Shown here: one piece after another, positions 1 through 8,953 of the stretch
Layout of the letters: each line of letters begins with the position of its first letter
Numbering within the stretch: position 1 is the first letter of the stretch
Translations under genes and position numbers: made by a program
DNA from: Parafrankia discariae
GTDB lineage: Bacteria; Actinomycetota; Actinomycetes; Frankiales; Frankiaceae
Assembly (NCBI RefSeq): GCF_000373365.1
Contig: NZ_KB891115.1
Coordinates: 15,243-55,505 of the forward strand
Reading direction: 5' to 3'
Length of the DNA stretch: 40,263 nt
Notes under the pieces: generated by a model
The model's database searches: none
Told to the model about the DNA's origin: nothing
Seen by the model: the letters and a program-made list of their open reading frames with translations, nothing else

Positions 1-60
1 CCCACCGCCGGCACCGGCCACGCCGCCGGCACCCGCCACGCCGCCGGCACCCGCCACTTC
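1..60. repeat. Short tandem repeat encoding VAGAGG units
   Basis: About three copies of an 18-bp unit close to ccgccggcacccgccacg. Read on the minus strand they encode repeated VAGAGG in the tail of the SWIM protein. The array is cut by the window edge, so the copy number is unknown. Confidence 0.7.
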
Positions 61-339
61 GCCGGCCGCGGCGAGCAGCATCAGGCCGAGAGCGTGCTTG
101 CAGGGGAACTTCCGGCTCGGGCACGAGCACTTCGAGGCATGATCCGCGAGCGCCACGACAACCCGGTAGGGCGACTTCCCGCTGCCCCGGCACTCGCCCC
201 ACAGCGCCTCGGCGTCGCCGCCCGCCAGCGGCCAGGACCCGGCGACCGCGAGCCTCTCACCCGCTTTCACGGACGCCTGGTCCGGCGCCAGGGCGAGCGC
301 CTGCCCGCGCTCGACGGGGGGCCTGGTGGTGTTCGACAC
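1..339 (-). CDS. SWIM zinc-finger family protein (partial, runs off left edge)
   Basis: The 113 visible residues contain a SWIM zinc-binding motif C-x-C-x6-C-x-H (C71, C73, C80, H82; local sequence KCSCPSRKFPCKHALGL), preceded by a segment of the type ALALAPDQASVKAGERLA that is usual at the start of actinobacterial SWIM proteins. SWIM domains are predicted to bind nucleic acid or protein; no enzymatic role can be read. After the finger comes a VAGAGG repeat that continues off the window, so the C-terminus is unseen. The GTG at 339 gives the family-like N-terminus but has no good ribosome binding site; the frame stays open further upstream, so the start is uncertain. It diverges from the helicase gene at 550. 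In other actinobacteria such genes often sit with MoxR-ATPase and VWA genes, which would lie to the left. Confidence 0.8.
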   Translation of the reverse strand, partial: MSNTTRPPVERGQALALAPDQASVKAGERLAVAGSWPLAGGDAEALWGECRGSGKSPYRVVVALADHASKCSCPSRKFPCKHALGLMLLAAAGEVAGAGGVAGAGGVAGAGGG

Positions 340-484
340 GACGGCGATTCTGCCGGCGGGGTCCGACAGTTCCGTTTCGCGGCCGGGACCCGCACATCCA
401 CCTTCGAACCGGCGTTCGAAGGCACGGCGACGTCGACGGTGACATCCAGGCCTTTTCAAGCCCTGGAGCTCACCATCATCGACA

Positions 485-549
485 AATGAAGGCAAACGGA
501 TAAAAATTAAAAGAGCCCACTTATTGACCCTAAGTGAGGAGAGCATCAC
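485..549. promoter_or_regulatory. AT-rich divergent promoter region with inverted repeat
   Basis: This is one of the few AT-rich stretches in the window (around ggataaaaattaaaag, 497-512), between two divergent genes. A 6-bp perfect inverted repeat CACTTA/TAAGTG with a 7-base spacer lies at 518-536, and its right arm runs into the helicase ribosome binding site (GAGGAGA). No clear -35/-10 pair could be assigned. Confidence 0.4.
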
Positions 550-2991
550 ATGATCTCCGGCGCGGCACTGCCGACCCCGTCCGCCCTCGGGAGGGCCGTC
601 GAGCTCCGGCAGGTGATCGACGGAGTCGAGCTGCAGGTCCGGCACCTCAACGACACACTGGCGCAGCTGAAGGAAGAGGTCCGGCGGTGGGAGGCCGGCG
701 GGCGGGCCGAGCAGGGCGTCGCCCGCGCGCTGGTCGAGATGTGCGACGCCGGCTGGCACCTGCTGCCGGACCGGCGGTGGCCGGGAACTCGTCGGGCGAA
801 CATCGACATGATCGTCGTCGGGCCCGGCGGCGTCTTCGTCCTGGACGTGAAGAACTGGCGCGAGTTCAGCATCGAGCAGGGTCACCTGCGCCGCGGCGAG
901 GCCGACGCGGACGACGATCTCCGCAAGCTCCTGGACCAGACCCTCGCGGTCGAGGACGTCCTCGCGGACGCGGGCCTGCCGCCGACCGAGGTGGTGCCGC
1001 TGCTGGTGCTGGCCGGGCGGTCCGGCCTGCGGGAACGGATCGACCGGGTGACGGTTCTCGGCGCGCGCGACCTGACCCTCGAGTTGGCCCACCACGGCGC
1101 ACGCCTGGCACCGGACCTCGTCGAACGGCTGCTCACCTGCCTCGCGGACGGCTGCCCGCCGATGCCCCGGGCGACCGATCCTCCCGCACCGGCCGCCCGG
1201 CCCGTCCGCCGTCAGCGGGCTCGGCAGGCACACCTCCAGGCAGCTCTGCCGGGCCTGCCGACGCCGGCCGCCCGCCCGACCGGCCGCGAGGGCGCGGCGG
1301 CCACGGACGCACCAGCCGCGCGGCTCACACCGGTGTCACCGGTGACACCGCTCATGCCGCTCATGCCGGTCACGCGACTCGCGGCGGTCCCGGCGGCCCC
1401 GTCCAGCCCGGCGGCCGGCGGCCACGGGGGGCAGACGGAGTTGCTGAGCCACGAGGACCTCCTGCGCGAGCTCCTCGACGCCGCGGACCGCGAGCCCATC
1501 GAATCCTGGATGACCTGGCTGCACCCGAAGCAGGCCCGGCTGGCCGGACGGCAGTGGTCGGGGCCGGCCCGCGTGCGCGGCGCGGCCGGCACCGGCAAGA
1601 CGGTCGTCGCCCTGCACCGCGCCAAGTACCTGGCCGCGCGCGGGGAACGGGTCCTGTTCACCACGCTGGTGCGGACCCTCGGCCCGGTCTACCGCGCGCT
1701 GCTCGCCCGGATGGCCCCCGACCAGGTCGACCGGGTCGAGTTCGCCACCGTGCACGCCGTCGCCGCCCGCCGCCTGCGCGAGCACGGCCTGACCGACCGG
1801 CACCGGCAGGACATCGCCGACACCTGCTTCTGGCGCGCGTGGGGCCAGGTCGGGCAGTACTCGGCCCTGCCCGGGCTCGGCCTCGCGACGGGCTACTGGA
1901 AGGACGAGATCTCGACAGTCATCAAGGGCCGGGGCCTGACCGACTTCGCCCAGTACGCGAAGCTGGCCCGGGTCGGGCGCAGCACCCCGCTGCGGCCGGC
2001 CCACCGCCGCGCGGTGTGGGAACTCTACGAGCGGTACGAGCGGCTCCGGGTGGAGCGCGGCGTCCTCGACCGCGACGACGTCCTGCTACGCGCCCGCGAC
2101 CTGGTGCGCGAAGGCTCCCGCGAAGGCTCCGACGCCCGGCACGACACCCGCTACGACGCGGTGATCGTCGACGAGGTACAGGACCTCACCTGCGTCGGCC
2201 TGCAGATGCTGCACGCCTTCGTCGGTGACCGGCCGGACGGCCTGCTCGTGGTCGGCGACGGCCAGCAGTCCATCTATCCCGGCGGTTTCACCCTCGTCGA
2301 GGCCGGGGTCGCCGTCGTCGGGCGTTCCACCGTGCTCGCGCGGAACTACCGCAACCGCGAGCGGATCCTGCGCTACGCCCAGGCGGTGCTCGCCGACGAC
2401 GGCTTCGAGGATCTCGACGGCGTCCGGGAACAGGGGCGCCGCGAGGTCGACGTCGAGCGCCCCGGCGGCGAGATCCACGAGGTCACCGTGTCCGGCGAGG
2501 CGGCGCAGGACACCGCGCTCTGCGACCATCTCGTCGAGTTCCGGCAGCGCCGGAACGTGCGTTACGGCGACATGGCCGTGCTCGTGCCGACGAACGACCT
2601 GGAACGGCGTTGGCTGCGGGTGCTCGCCGAACGGGGAATTCCCGCCGTCTCCCTCCTGGAGTACGACGGGACCACCCGCGAGGCGGTCAAGGTCGGGACG
2701 TACTTCCGCGCCAAAAGCCTCGACTTCGCCCACGTCTGCATTCCCGACCGTAATCTCTTCCCGCGGCCGCGACGGTCGTCCGAGTCGGCCGACGCGTTCG
2801 GCGAACGCGTCCAGCTGGAGCGGCGGCAGCTGTACGTCGCCATCACGAGGGCGCGGGACAGTGTGTGGGCCGGCATTCACGCCCGGCCCGGCCCGGAACA
2901 CCAGGCCGTCCGGCATCGGTCGGCTACCAGTCCGGACCGGGACGAGCGGCCCGCGGACGGTCTACTCGGACGGGACCGGTCCTCGACGTGA
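550..2991 (+). CDS. NERD domain-containing UvrD-like superfamily 1 helicase
   Basis: An 813-aa protein joining an N-terminal nuclease-related NERD domain (about residues 50-130, with ANIDMIVVGPGGVFVLDVKNW) to a UvrD/Rep-type helicase core. Helicase motifs are in order: Walker A GAAGTGKT near 344, the DEVQD box near 541, GDGQQSIY near 570, the arginine-bearing ARNYRN, and the C-terminal VAITRARD near 763. A Pro/Ala-rich linker (about 215-300) separates the parts. NERD-helicase fusions are predicted to act in DNA processing, and some belong to anti-phage or plasmid-restricting loci; a specific role is not shown here. The ATG at 550 has GAGGAGA 6-7 bases upstream. The last 30 bp overlap the convergent membrane-protein gene. 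Confidence 0.9.
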   Translation: MISGAALPTPSALGRAVELRQVIDGVELQVRHLNDTLAQLKEEVRRWEAGGRAEQGVARALVEMCDAGWHLLPDRRWPGTRRANIDMIVVGPGGVFVLDVKNWREFSIEQGHLRRGEADADDDLRKLLDQTLAVEDVLADAGLPPTEVVPLLVLAGRSGLRERIDRVTVLGARDLTLELAHHGARLAPDLVERLLTCLADGCPPMPRATDPPAPAARPVRRQRARQAHLQAALPGLPTPAARPTGREGAAATDAPAARLTPVSPVTPLMPLMPVTRLAAVPAAPSSPAAGGHGGQTELLSHEDLLRELLDAADREPIESWMTWLHPKQARLAGRQWSGPARVRGAAGTGKTVVALHRAKYLAARGERVLFTTLVRTLGPVYRALLARMAPDQVDRVEFATVHAVAARRLREHGLTDRHRQDIADTCFWRAWGQVGQYSALPGLGLATGYWKDEISTVIKGRGLTDFAQYAKLARVGRSTPLRPAHRRAVWELYERYERLRVERGVLDRDDVLLRARDLVREGSREGSDARHDTRYDAVIVDEVQDLTCVGLQMLHAFVGDRPDGLLVVGDGQQSIYPGGFTLVEAGVAVVGRSTVLARNYRNRERILRYAQAVLADDGFEDLDGVREQGRREVDVERPGGEIHEVTVSGEAAQDTALCDHLVEFRQRRNVRYGDMAVLVPTNDLERRWLRVLAERGIPAVSLLEYDGTTREAVKVGTYFRAKSLDFAHVCIPDRNLFPRPRRSSESADAFGERVQLERRQLYVAITRARDSVWAGIHARPGPEHQAVRHRSATSPDRDERPADGLLGRDRSST

Positions 2992-3900
2992 CCGCGGTCC
3001 GGTCGCCAGCGGCACGGTGGCCGACGGGTCGGCGGCACCGTGGGCCGGGATCCCCCGATCCGGGCTCCGGCGCCCCTGGGTGGCCGGGCTCGGGATCCCG
3101 TGACCGGCGGCACCGCCGTCCGGGCGGTGTGGCTCCGGAGTGGCGGGCCGCTGGATGTCGCCGCGCGTGACGGTGAGGTAGGCGACGAAGGCCACGATCA
3201 GCACTGTGGCGACAGCGGCGACGGCACCGTCACCGAGACCGACCCCGGACTTCGAGCTCGGCTTTCCGAGCCAGTCCGCGAAGGACGCGCCGAGGGGGCG
3301 GGTGAGGATGTAGGCGAGCCAGAAGGCCACGACCTCGTTCAGGCCGAGCCGCCATCCGACCAACGGCACCAGGATCGCCGCCGCGAACAGCAGGCCGGAC
3401 CCGAGGTAACCGAGACGCAGGGTGTCCGCCGTCACGTCGCCGGCGGCGGTGCCGAGCGCGAACGTCGTCACCACGGTCAGCCAGTAGAGCGTCTCCCGGC
3501 GCCGGGTCACGATGCTGTGGATCGACAGCGTGCCCTCACTGCGATGCCAGTAGTGGAGGACACCGGCCAGGACGGCGATGTAGAAGAACATCGAGCCGAG
3601 GTGCCCGATGGGCGGCCCGTCGGCGGCCATCGTGCCGAAGACCGCCACCATCATCACCGCGAACCAGTACACCGGGGCGGTGTAGCGCGCCGCCCGGAAC
3701 TGCAGCGCCAGGCCGACGACGAAGCCCACGACACCGAGGCCGGCCGCCAGGACGAGACTGATGTGCGCGAGAAAGTCCGCGGCCGCCTCGCCCATCCCGG
3801 TGGTGAGGATCTTCACGGCCCAGAACATCGCGGTGATCTCGGGAACCTTGGCGGCGAGGGGCTCTCGGCCCCGGGCCCGGCTGGGGGACGAGGGAGGCAT
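2962..3900 (-). CDS. COG4705-type integral membrane protein
   Basis: A 312-aa polytopic membrane protein. The core alternates hydrophobic helices with conserved-looking loops (KVPEITAMFWAVKILTTGMG, RSEGTLSIHSI, TRPLGASFADWLG) that match the COG4705 family of uncharacterised membrane proteins, in which the segments recur as an internal duplication. About seven to eight transmembrane helices are expected. Function is unknown. The ATG at 3900 has AGAAGGA six bases upstream; the frame is open further upstream, but that extension is Arg-rich and not membrane-like. After the last helix a disordered Pro/Arg-rich tail of about 60 residues is antisense to the helicase gene's end and may have little function. 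Confidence 0.8.
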   Translation of the reverse strand: MPPSSPSRARGREPLAAKVPEITAMFWAVKILTTGMGEAAADFLAHISLVLAAGLGVVGFVVGLALQFRAARYTAPVYWFAVMMVAVFGTMAADGPPIGHLGSMFFYIAVLAGVLHYWHRSEGTLSIHSIVTRRRETLYWLTVVTTFALGTAAGDVTADTLRLGYLGSGLLFAAAILVPLVGWRLGLNEVVAFWLAYILTRPLGASFADWLGKPSSKSGVGLGDGAVAAVATVLIVAFVAYLTVTRGDIQRPATPEPHRPDGGAAGHGIPSPATQGRRSPDRGIPAHGAADPSATVPLATGPRSRRGPVPSE

Positions 3901-4241
3901 CGACGTCCTTCTGTCAGCGGCAGCGGCTCGTTCACGACACCACCACGACCGTGTGAAAACGGTGTGAGCCCACCGATCCGGCCTGCGCCGCCGGCCCGAA
4001 GCCGCCCGCCGCCGGGTCGGCCGCGCCGGGGTCTCCCCGCTGCCGGCCCACGGGCAGTTCCAGGCCAGGGGCGATCCGACCACGCGCTGGCTGGGTGGCC
4101 GGCGTCGGGCTCCCACGGACCTCGGGAATCCAGACACCCGGGATCCGGCTACCAGTGATGCCGCCGCTGGTCGTCCAGGCTCGGCGGCTCGGGTGCCGGG
4201 GATCAGGCCCCGGGGTCCAGGGGCCCGGGTGAGGTGAGGTC
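3901..4241. other. Intergenic region, no gene recognised
   Basis: 341 bp between two divergent genes. Open frames here look like shadows (Arg/Pro-rich). A small inverted repeat ACCGT/ACGGT with a 6-base spacer lies at 3948-3963, about 50 bp upstream of the COG4705 start, and could be an operator; this is weak. The ribosome binding site of the esterase (GAGGTGAGG) is at the right end. Confidence 0.5.
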
Positions 4242-5333
4242 GTGGGTTCGGCGCTGAGTTCGCTGGTCATCATCGGGACGTGGTTCCTGCTGCTCCTCGG
4301 TGCGCTGTCGGCGGTCTGCTGGGCGGGTTGCGTGTGGGTGGCCCGCCGGCGGCGTGCCGTGGCCGTCGGACTGGGCCTCCTGGCCGCGCTGCTCACGCTG
4401 GCGACGGCCGCGGACACCGTCAACGCCCATTACGGCTACCTGCCGCGGGCCGCCGACGTCCTCGGGCTGACCTCCTGGCCGACCGCGTCGGTGCGTGAGG
4501 TCGTCGCCACGTCGCCGCGGCCGAACGCCGCGGGCGGAGAGCAGCCTGCCGGTGGACGGCATCCCGACGGCGCGGTCGTCCACCTGCCGGTCGCCGGCGT
4601 GCGCAGCGGGTTCGGCACGCACAGCGCGCTGGTGTACGTCCCGCCGCAGTACTTCACCGACCTGAAAGCCCGGTTCCCGGTCGTCTATCTTTTCCACGGC
4701 TCCCCGGGGATTCCGCTCGACTGGTACCGGGCCGGGCAGGCGGCGAAGATCGGCGCGACCCTGGCCCGCGAGGGCCGGCCGGCGATCCTCGTCGCCCCGG
4801 CGCTGGGTCACGGCTGGCTCGATGACAGTGAATGCGTCGACCGTCCCGGGGAACGGATCGAGACCTACCTGCTCGATGATGTGATCCCGACCGTCGACAG
4901 GCTGCTGCGCGCCGTTCCCGACCGGGCCGACCGCGTCTTCGCCGGGATCTCCGCGGGCGGGTTCTGCGCGCTGAACCTCGGGCTGCGCCACCGTGATCTC
5001 GTCGAGACGATCGTGGACATCTCCGGCCTGGCGAAGCCGACCCATTCCGGTGGGATGGCCGGCCTGTTCGGGAACCGTCCGGACCTCGCCGCCGTCACCG
5101 CGGCCAACAACCCGCAGCGCTACGCCCCGACGCTGCCGCCGAATCCGCCGACCAGGGTCTGGCTGAGCGGTGGGCTCATGGACTTCGGAACGCTCGCCGA
5201 CCTCAGGATGATCGCGCTGGCCCTGCACGGGCGGCCCGGATTCACCACCGTGCTGCGCCCGCGGCCCGGCGGCCACGACTTCGCCGTCTGGCGGCCCGCG
5301 CTGCGCGACGGCCTGCGCTGGGCGCTCCCCTGA
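4242..5333 (+). CDS. Membrane-anchored alpha/beta-hydrolase, esterase (antigen 85/esterase D-like)
   Basis: A 363-aa protein. Two hydrophobic helices (about residues 7-34 and 40-58) tether it to the membrane; the rest is an alpha/beta-hydrolase of the putative esterase family. The nucleophile elbow is GISAGG with Ser237, the oxyanion region is VVYLFHGSPG, and HDFAVW near the C-terminus supplies a candidate catalytic His. The fold is shared with mycolyltransferase antigen 85 and esterase D, but the substrate cannot be read; an extracytoplasmic ester or acyl-transfer reaction is inferred from the topology. Start is GTG with GAGGTGAGG just upstream. It converges on the methyltransferase gene 70 bp away. 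Confidence 0.85.
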   Translation: MGSALSSLVIIGTWFLLLLGALSAVCWAGCVWVARRRRAVAVGLGLLAALLTLATAADTVNAHYGYLPRAADVLGLTSWPTASVREVVATSPRPNAAGGEQPAGGRHPDGAVVHLPVAGVRSGFGTHSALVYVPPQYFTDLKARFPVVYLFHGSPGIPLDWYRAGQAAKIGATLAREGRPAILVAPALGHGWLDDSECVDRPGERIETYLLDDVIPTVDRLLRAVPDRADRVFAGISAGGFCALNLGLRHRDLVETIVDISGLAKPTHSGGMAGLFGNRPDLAAVTAANNPQRYAPTLPPNPPTRVWLSGGLMDFGTLADLRMIALALHGRPGFTTVLRPRPGGHDFAVWRPALRDGLRWALP

Positions 5334-5380
5334 TTCTCCGGTGACTCCTCGGCCCGCCGACGGGACGTCCACCGGCTCTC

Positions 5381-5398
5381 CGTCCCGACGACGGGACG
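5381..5398. terminator. Hairpin between convergent genes
   Basis: Perfect 7-bp arms CGTCCCG/CGGGACG around a 4-base loop, in the 70-bp gap between two genes that end towards each other. The 15-bp sequence cgacgggacgtccac is present twice (5358-5372, 5389-5403), so alternative pairings exist. No U-tract. Confidence 0.5.
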
Positions 5399-5403
5399 TC
5401 CAC

Positions 5404-6291
5404 TCAGGCCGGTCGGTCGGCGACGGCGACCCGGCCGCTGCGCAGCGCGGCCCGCCGCGGCGTGGGGGCCGCCAGCCGGGTGGCGATGGTGAGCAGGTCG
5501 TCGTCGCCGTGCACGATGAAGCCGTCGCCGCCGAGCAGGTCCCGCATCGCGGGCGCCGTCCAGCGGGACCGCCACGGCTCGTCCGCCCAGATCCCGCGGC
5601 GGCGGGCCAGGACGTCCAGCGAGCGGGCGATCAGCCGTCCGGCGGCGATCGCGGCCTGCGGCGCCTGGTAGTTGACGATCAGCCGGCTGCCCGGGGCCGA
5701 CAGGGCGGCGACGGCGGCCACCGTCCGGGCGGCCTCGGGCCGGGTGAGGTAGGGGACGACCCCCTCCCAGATCCAGGTCGTGGGCGTGGCGGTCTGATGG
5801 CCGGCGGCGGCCAGCGCGTTCCCGAGCCGGTCGCGGCCGAGGTCGACGGCGACGAACCGGACGTCCGCCACGGGCCGCGCCGCCGCGGGTGACTCGGCGA
5901 GCCGCTCACGTTTGTCACGCGCGGAGTCCGGGTGGTCGACCTCGAAGACGACGCGGCCGGCGAGTTCCGGCATGCGCCACGCCCGGCCGTCCAGGCCGGC
6001 GCCGAGGAGCACGACCTGTGGGGACGGCCGTTCGCGCACCGCGTCGTCGATCGCGATCGTGCGCGGGACGAGGACCGCCGCGCAGGCCCGCACCGACTCG
6101 TAGTCGACACGCTCCAGCCAGCCGGCGGGCGGTGCGCCGGCGCGGACCTGTTCGACGGTGCGCCGCTCGTCGGCCCGCAGCAGCGAGACCGCGACCGGGT
6201 CGGTGAACCGGCCGGGGGCGATCCGCCCGTCCGCGACCGCCCGGCCCTGGCAGACGAGCACGGCTGTCCGACTGCCCCCGGTCGCCCTCAT
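5404..6291 (-). CDS. Class I SAM-dependent methyltransferase (leucine carboxyl methyltransferase-like)
   Basis: A 295-aa protein of the actinobacterial TIGR00027/LCMT-like O-methyltransferase group. The SAM-binding glycine loop is VVLLGAGLDGRAWRM, the following acidic strand is VFEVDHPDSARDKRERL, and the family motif WIWEGVVPYL is present. Relatives act on carboxyl groups of polyketides or small molecules; the substrate here is unknown. The ATG at 6291 is chosen because the product then begins MRATGGSRTA, like relatives, though the ribosome binding site is weak; the frame is open to about 6363. It diverges from the monooxygenase at 6456. Confidence 0.85.
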   Translation of the reverse strand: MRATGGSRTAVLVCQGRAVADGRIAPGRFTDPVAVSLLRADERRTVEQVRAGAPPAGWLERVDYESVRACAAVLVPRTIAIDDAVRERPSPQVVLLGAGLDGRAWRMPELAGRVVFEVDHPDSARDKRERLAESPAAARPVADVRFVAVDLGRDRLGNALAAAGHQTATPTTWIWEGVVPYLTRPEAARTVAAVAALSAPGSRLIVNYQAPQAAIAAGRLIARSLDVLARRRGIWADEPWRSRWTAPAMRDLLGGDGFIVHGDDDLLTIATRLAAPTPRRAALRSGRVAVADRPA

Positions 6292-6455
6292 GCCACGCCC
6301 ACCGCCCGGTTCGTCAGGTACCTGCCGTCGCCAGCATCCTCGAACCGGCGGTCCGCGCGCCAACGCGGCCGGTCCGGGACACCAGACGGTGATCGCCGGT
6401 TCCCGGCGCGGGCTGCGGGGACGGGCGTTCGTGGCGGACGGGGAGCGGACGGGGA

Positions 6456-7511
6456 ATGGGACCGGACGGCGGGGACATTGACCCTGAGGTGGATGTCGTT
6501 GAGGGTTCGCTCCCGCTGGCGGTGCTCGACTTCGTGGGGATCGAGCACGGTGAGAGTCCGAGCGCGGCGATCGCCGGGGCGGTGGACATCGCCCGGACCG
6601 TCGAGGCGGCCGGGTACCGGCGGTACTGGGTCTCCGAGCATCACAACATGACCAGCCTGGCGTGCAGCTCCCCCGAGCTGCTGACCGCGCACGTCGGAGC
6701 GCAGACGTCCCGGATCAGGGTCGGCGCGGCCGGGATCATGCTGCCCAACCACGCGCCGCTGAAGGTCGCCGAGACGTTCCGGACACTGCTCGCAATGTAC
6801 CCCGGGCGGGTCGATCTCGCGCTCGGCCGGGCACCGGGAACCGACCCGCTGACCGCGCACGTGCTGCGCCGTGGGGCGTCCGCCGACGCGGGCGCGGAGT
6901 TCCCCGGTCAGGTCGGCGAGCTCCTCGCGTTCCTCGGCGACGGTTTCCCCTCCGGCCATCCCTACGCCCAGCTGGTCGCCGCGCCGGTGGTCGACGAGCG
7001 CCCGGAGCTGTTCGTCCTCGGGTCGAGCCCGTACGGCCCCAGGTTCGCCGCCGTCAACGGCCTGAGCGCGGTGTTCGCCCACCACATGAGCCCGGAGCTG
7101 GCGTTCGACGCGCTGCGGGCCTACCGGCGTGAGTTCACCGGGCGGACCGAGGGCGCGCGGCCGTACTCCGCGATGTCCGTGCTCGCCTTCGCCAGTGCGG
7201 ACGAGGAGGCCACGCTCGACTTCGAGGCGGCCTGGACCCTGACCATCGAGAACATCAGCCGCGGGGTGCGCGAGCCGCTGCGGCCGGAGGACATCCGCGG
7301 CTATGCCCGTTCGGAGCGGTTCCGCGCCGCGCGCCGCCCCGAGGACGGCCGGATGGTGACCGGCGAGCCGAAGGCCGTCGCCGAGCGGCTGCTGGAGATG
7401 AAGCAGCGGGCCCAGGTGGACGAGATCGTCGTCGTCACGCCGAGCCTGGACCGGGCCCGGCGCCAGGGCAGCTTCGCCGCGCTGGCCGCGGCCTGGCGCC
7501 AGGCCGCGTGA
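6456..7511 (+). CDS. LLM class flavin-dependent oxidoreductase (luciferase-like monooxygenase)
   Basis: A 351-aa TIM-barrel protein of the bacterial luciferase-like family. Typical segments are the N-terminal LPLAVLDFV, YWVSEHHNM, RIRVGAAGIMLPNHAPLKVAE, and RVDLALGRAPGTDP. The family uses FMNH2 or F420 to oxidise varied substrates; neither cofactor choice nor substrate can be deduced. Similar paralogues in which the EHHN signature is followed by an LGRAPGTD signature are widespread and mostly uncharacterised. The ATG at 6456 has GGAG ten bases upstream; the first 18 residues are not family-like, so translation could begin a little later. It stands alone between divergent and intergenic regions. 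Confidence 0.87.
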   Translation: MGPDGGDIDPEVDVVEGSLPLAVLDFVGIEHGESPSAAIAGAVDIARTVEAAGYRRYWVSEHHNMTSLACSSPELLTAHVGAQTSRIRVGAAGIMLPNHAPLKVAETFRTLLAMYPGRVDLALGRAPGTDPLTAHVLRRGASADAGAEFPGQVGELLAFLGDGFPSGHPYAQLVAAPVVDERPELFVLGSSPYGPRFAAVNGLSAVFAHHMSPELAFDALRAYRREFTGRTEGARPYSAMSVLAFASADEEATLDFEAAWTLTIENISRGVREPLRPEDIRGYARSERFRAARRPEDGRMVTGEPKAVAERLLEMKQRAQVDEIVVVTPSLDRARRQGSFAALAAAWRQAA

Positions 7512-7739
7512 GCGAAGCCGCACCGATCCCCGAGCCCGTCCCGCGCGGTGGTCCACCAGCGGGCGCGCGGACGGGAACCGACCGCACCGACTCGACCGCG
7601 GGACCCGGACATCTCTCAGAGCGACCTGTCGACCGCACCGGTGAGACCGGCCGGCAATAGGTAGTTGATGCCGGCGTCATGGTCTGGTCCTTGACTGGAC
7701 CGGCTGTAGTTCGTGTCATCGGCGAAGGGTCCTGGCCAG

Positions 7740-8912
7740 ATGTCCGCGGTTTCCCCTCGATTGCCACTGACCTCCACCCGGGTTGCGATCACCGCTGATC
7801 GCCGAGGTGCCGAACTCGCGGCGTCCCTGGAACGGCTGGGTGCCACCGTCACCTGGGGTCCGACGATGCGGGCGGTGCCACCCGAACAGGACGAGCTCCT
7901 CGAGGTGGAGACCCGGGCGATGCTGGCCGCGAAGCCGACCTGGCTGGCCGTCTCGACCGGCAGCGGACTGCGCGCCTGGCTACAGGCCGCCGAGGGCTTC
8001 GAGCTGCGCGCGGAGCTCGAGACGTTCCTCGGCCGGACCCGCACGGTAGCGCGTGGCTCGAAGAGCCACGGCTCGCTGCGGGGGCTCGGAGTCGAGCCGG
8101 AATTCGTCTCCCGCAAGGAGACCATGGACGATGTCTGTTCCTGGCTGGGGGAACACATCGACCCGGCGGATGTGCTGGGCGTGCAGGTCCACGGCGGAGA
8201 GGTGGTCGGCACCCTCGACGCGCTGCGGCCACGGCTGCGGGCGGTCGTGACGGTGGCGCCCTACCGGTGGGTGCTGCCGCTCGACACCGGTCCCGCCGAG
8301 CGGGTGGTCGAGCGCCTGGTGGCCGGCGAGGTCGATGTCCTGGCCGAGACGAGCGCCCCGAGCGTGCGGAACCTGTTCGTGATCGCGAAGCGGATGGGTG
8401 CGCACGCGGACCTGCTCCGGACACTGCGCGGCCGGGTCGTCGTCGCCTGCGTCGGACCGGTCACCGCCCGCGCGTTCGAGGAGGTGGGCGTGCCCGTCGA
8501 CCTCATGCCGACTCGGCCGCGCACCGCCGATCTCCTCCGGTCGCTGGTTCACCGGGTCGAGGCGGGGGATCCGGAGGGCCCAGAAGACCGCGGGCCGGGG
8601 GCACCGCAGCCCTTGTCGGCCGCGCTCGAACTGGTCCCCGGGGCGTGCGCGGTCAGGATGGGCCCGACGGTCGTGCGACTGGGCCGGCAGGAGTTCGCTG
8701 TGCTGGCCGCCCTCGTGCGACGCCCGGGGGTGGTCATCGGCCCGGATGACCTCGCGGTCCAGGCGTGGGGCCATCGGGCTCCGGACGACGCGACGAAGAT
8801 CCGTCACTACATCGCTCGCATTCGCCGCAAGCTCATGGCACAGGGCGAGCGCCTGCAGACGGTCCGGAGCGTGGGCTACCGCTATCAGCCCCTCCCGGAC
8901 CCCGACGCCTGA
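7740..8912 (+). CDS. nnaR: NnaR-type regulator: uroporphyrinogen-III synthase-like domain plus winged helix
   Basis: A two-domain protein of 390 aa. The N-terminal two thirds resemble uroporphyrinogen-III synthase (HemD): TRVAITADRRGAELAASLE, WLAVSTGSGLRAW, VACVGPVTARAFEEVGV. The last 90 residues are an OmpR/PhoB-type winged helix (VVRLGRQEFAVLAALVRRPG through TVRSVGYRYQP). This architecture is that of NnaR, which in Streptomyces and Mycobacterium acts with GlnR to activate nitrate and nitrite assimilation genes. Its position directly upstream of narK-nasA-nirBD supports the assignment, and siroheme synthesis, the pathway of the HemD fold, serves NirB. The ATG at 7740 follows AAGGG; a GTG at 7713 in frame is the alternative. 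Enzymatic activity is probably lost but this is inference. Confidence 0.88.
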   Translation: MSAVSPRLPLTSTRVAITADRRGAELAASLERLGATVTWGPTMRAVPPEQDELLEVETRAMLAAKPTWLAVSTGSGLRAWLQAAEGFELRAELETFLGRTRTVARGSKSHGSLRGLGVEPEFVSRKETMDDVCSWLGEHIDPADVLGVQVHGGEVVGTLDALRPRLRAVVTVAPYRWVLPLDTGPAERVVERLVAGEVDVLAETSAPSVRNLFVIAKRMGAHADLLRTLRGRVVVACVGPVTARAFEEVGVPVDLMPTRPRTADLLRSLVHRVEAGDPEGPEDRGPGAPQPLSAALELVPGACAVRMGPTVVRLGRQEFAVLAALVRRPGVVIGPDDLAVQAWGHRAPDDATKIRHYIARIRRKLMAQGERLQTVRSVGYRYQPLPDPDA

Positions 8913-8953
8913 GGCGTTTCCGACCTCCACTCTCCGGTGTGTGCGCTAAGCAT

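Noticed and set aside
1-60. CRISPR-like array from the short repeats at the left edge
   Set aside because: Units are contiguous without spacers and lie in a coding frame.
534-2228. Long + strand frame of 564 codons overlapping the NERD-helicase
   Set aside because: It is Arg/Gly/Pro-rich with no motif, while the overlapping frame carries all helicase motifs.
7685-7712. TTGACT as a -35 element for nnaR, with GGTCC/GGACC around it
   Set aside because: No acceptable -10 hexamer at 16-19 bases, and arms of only five bases, so neither promoter nor operator is claimed.
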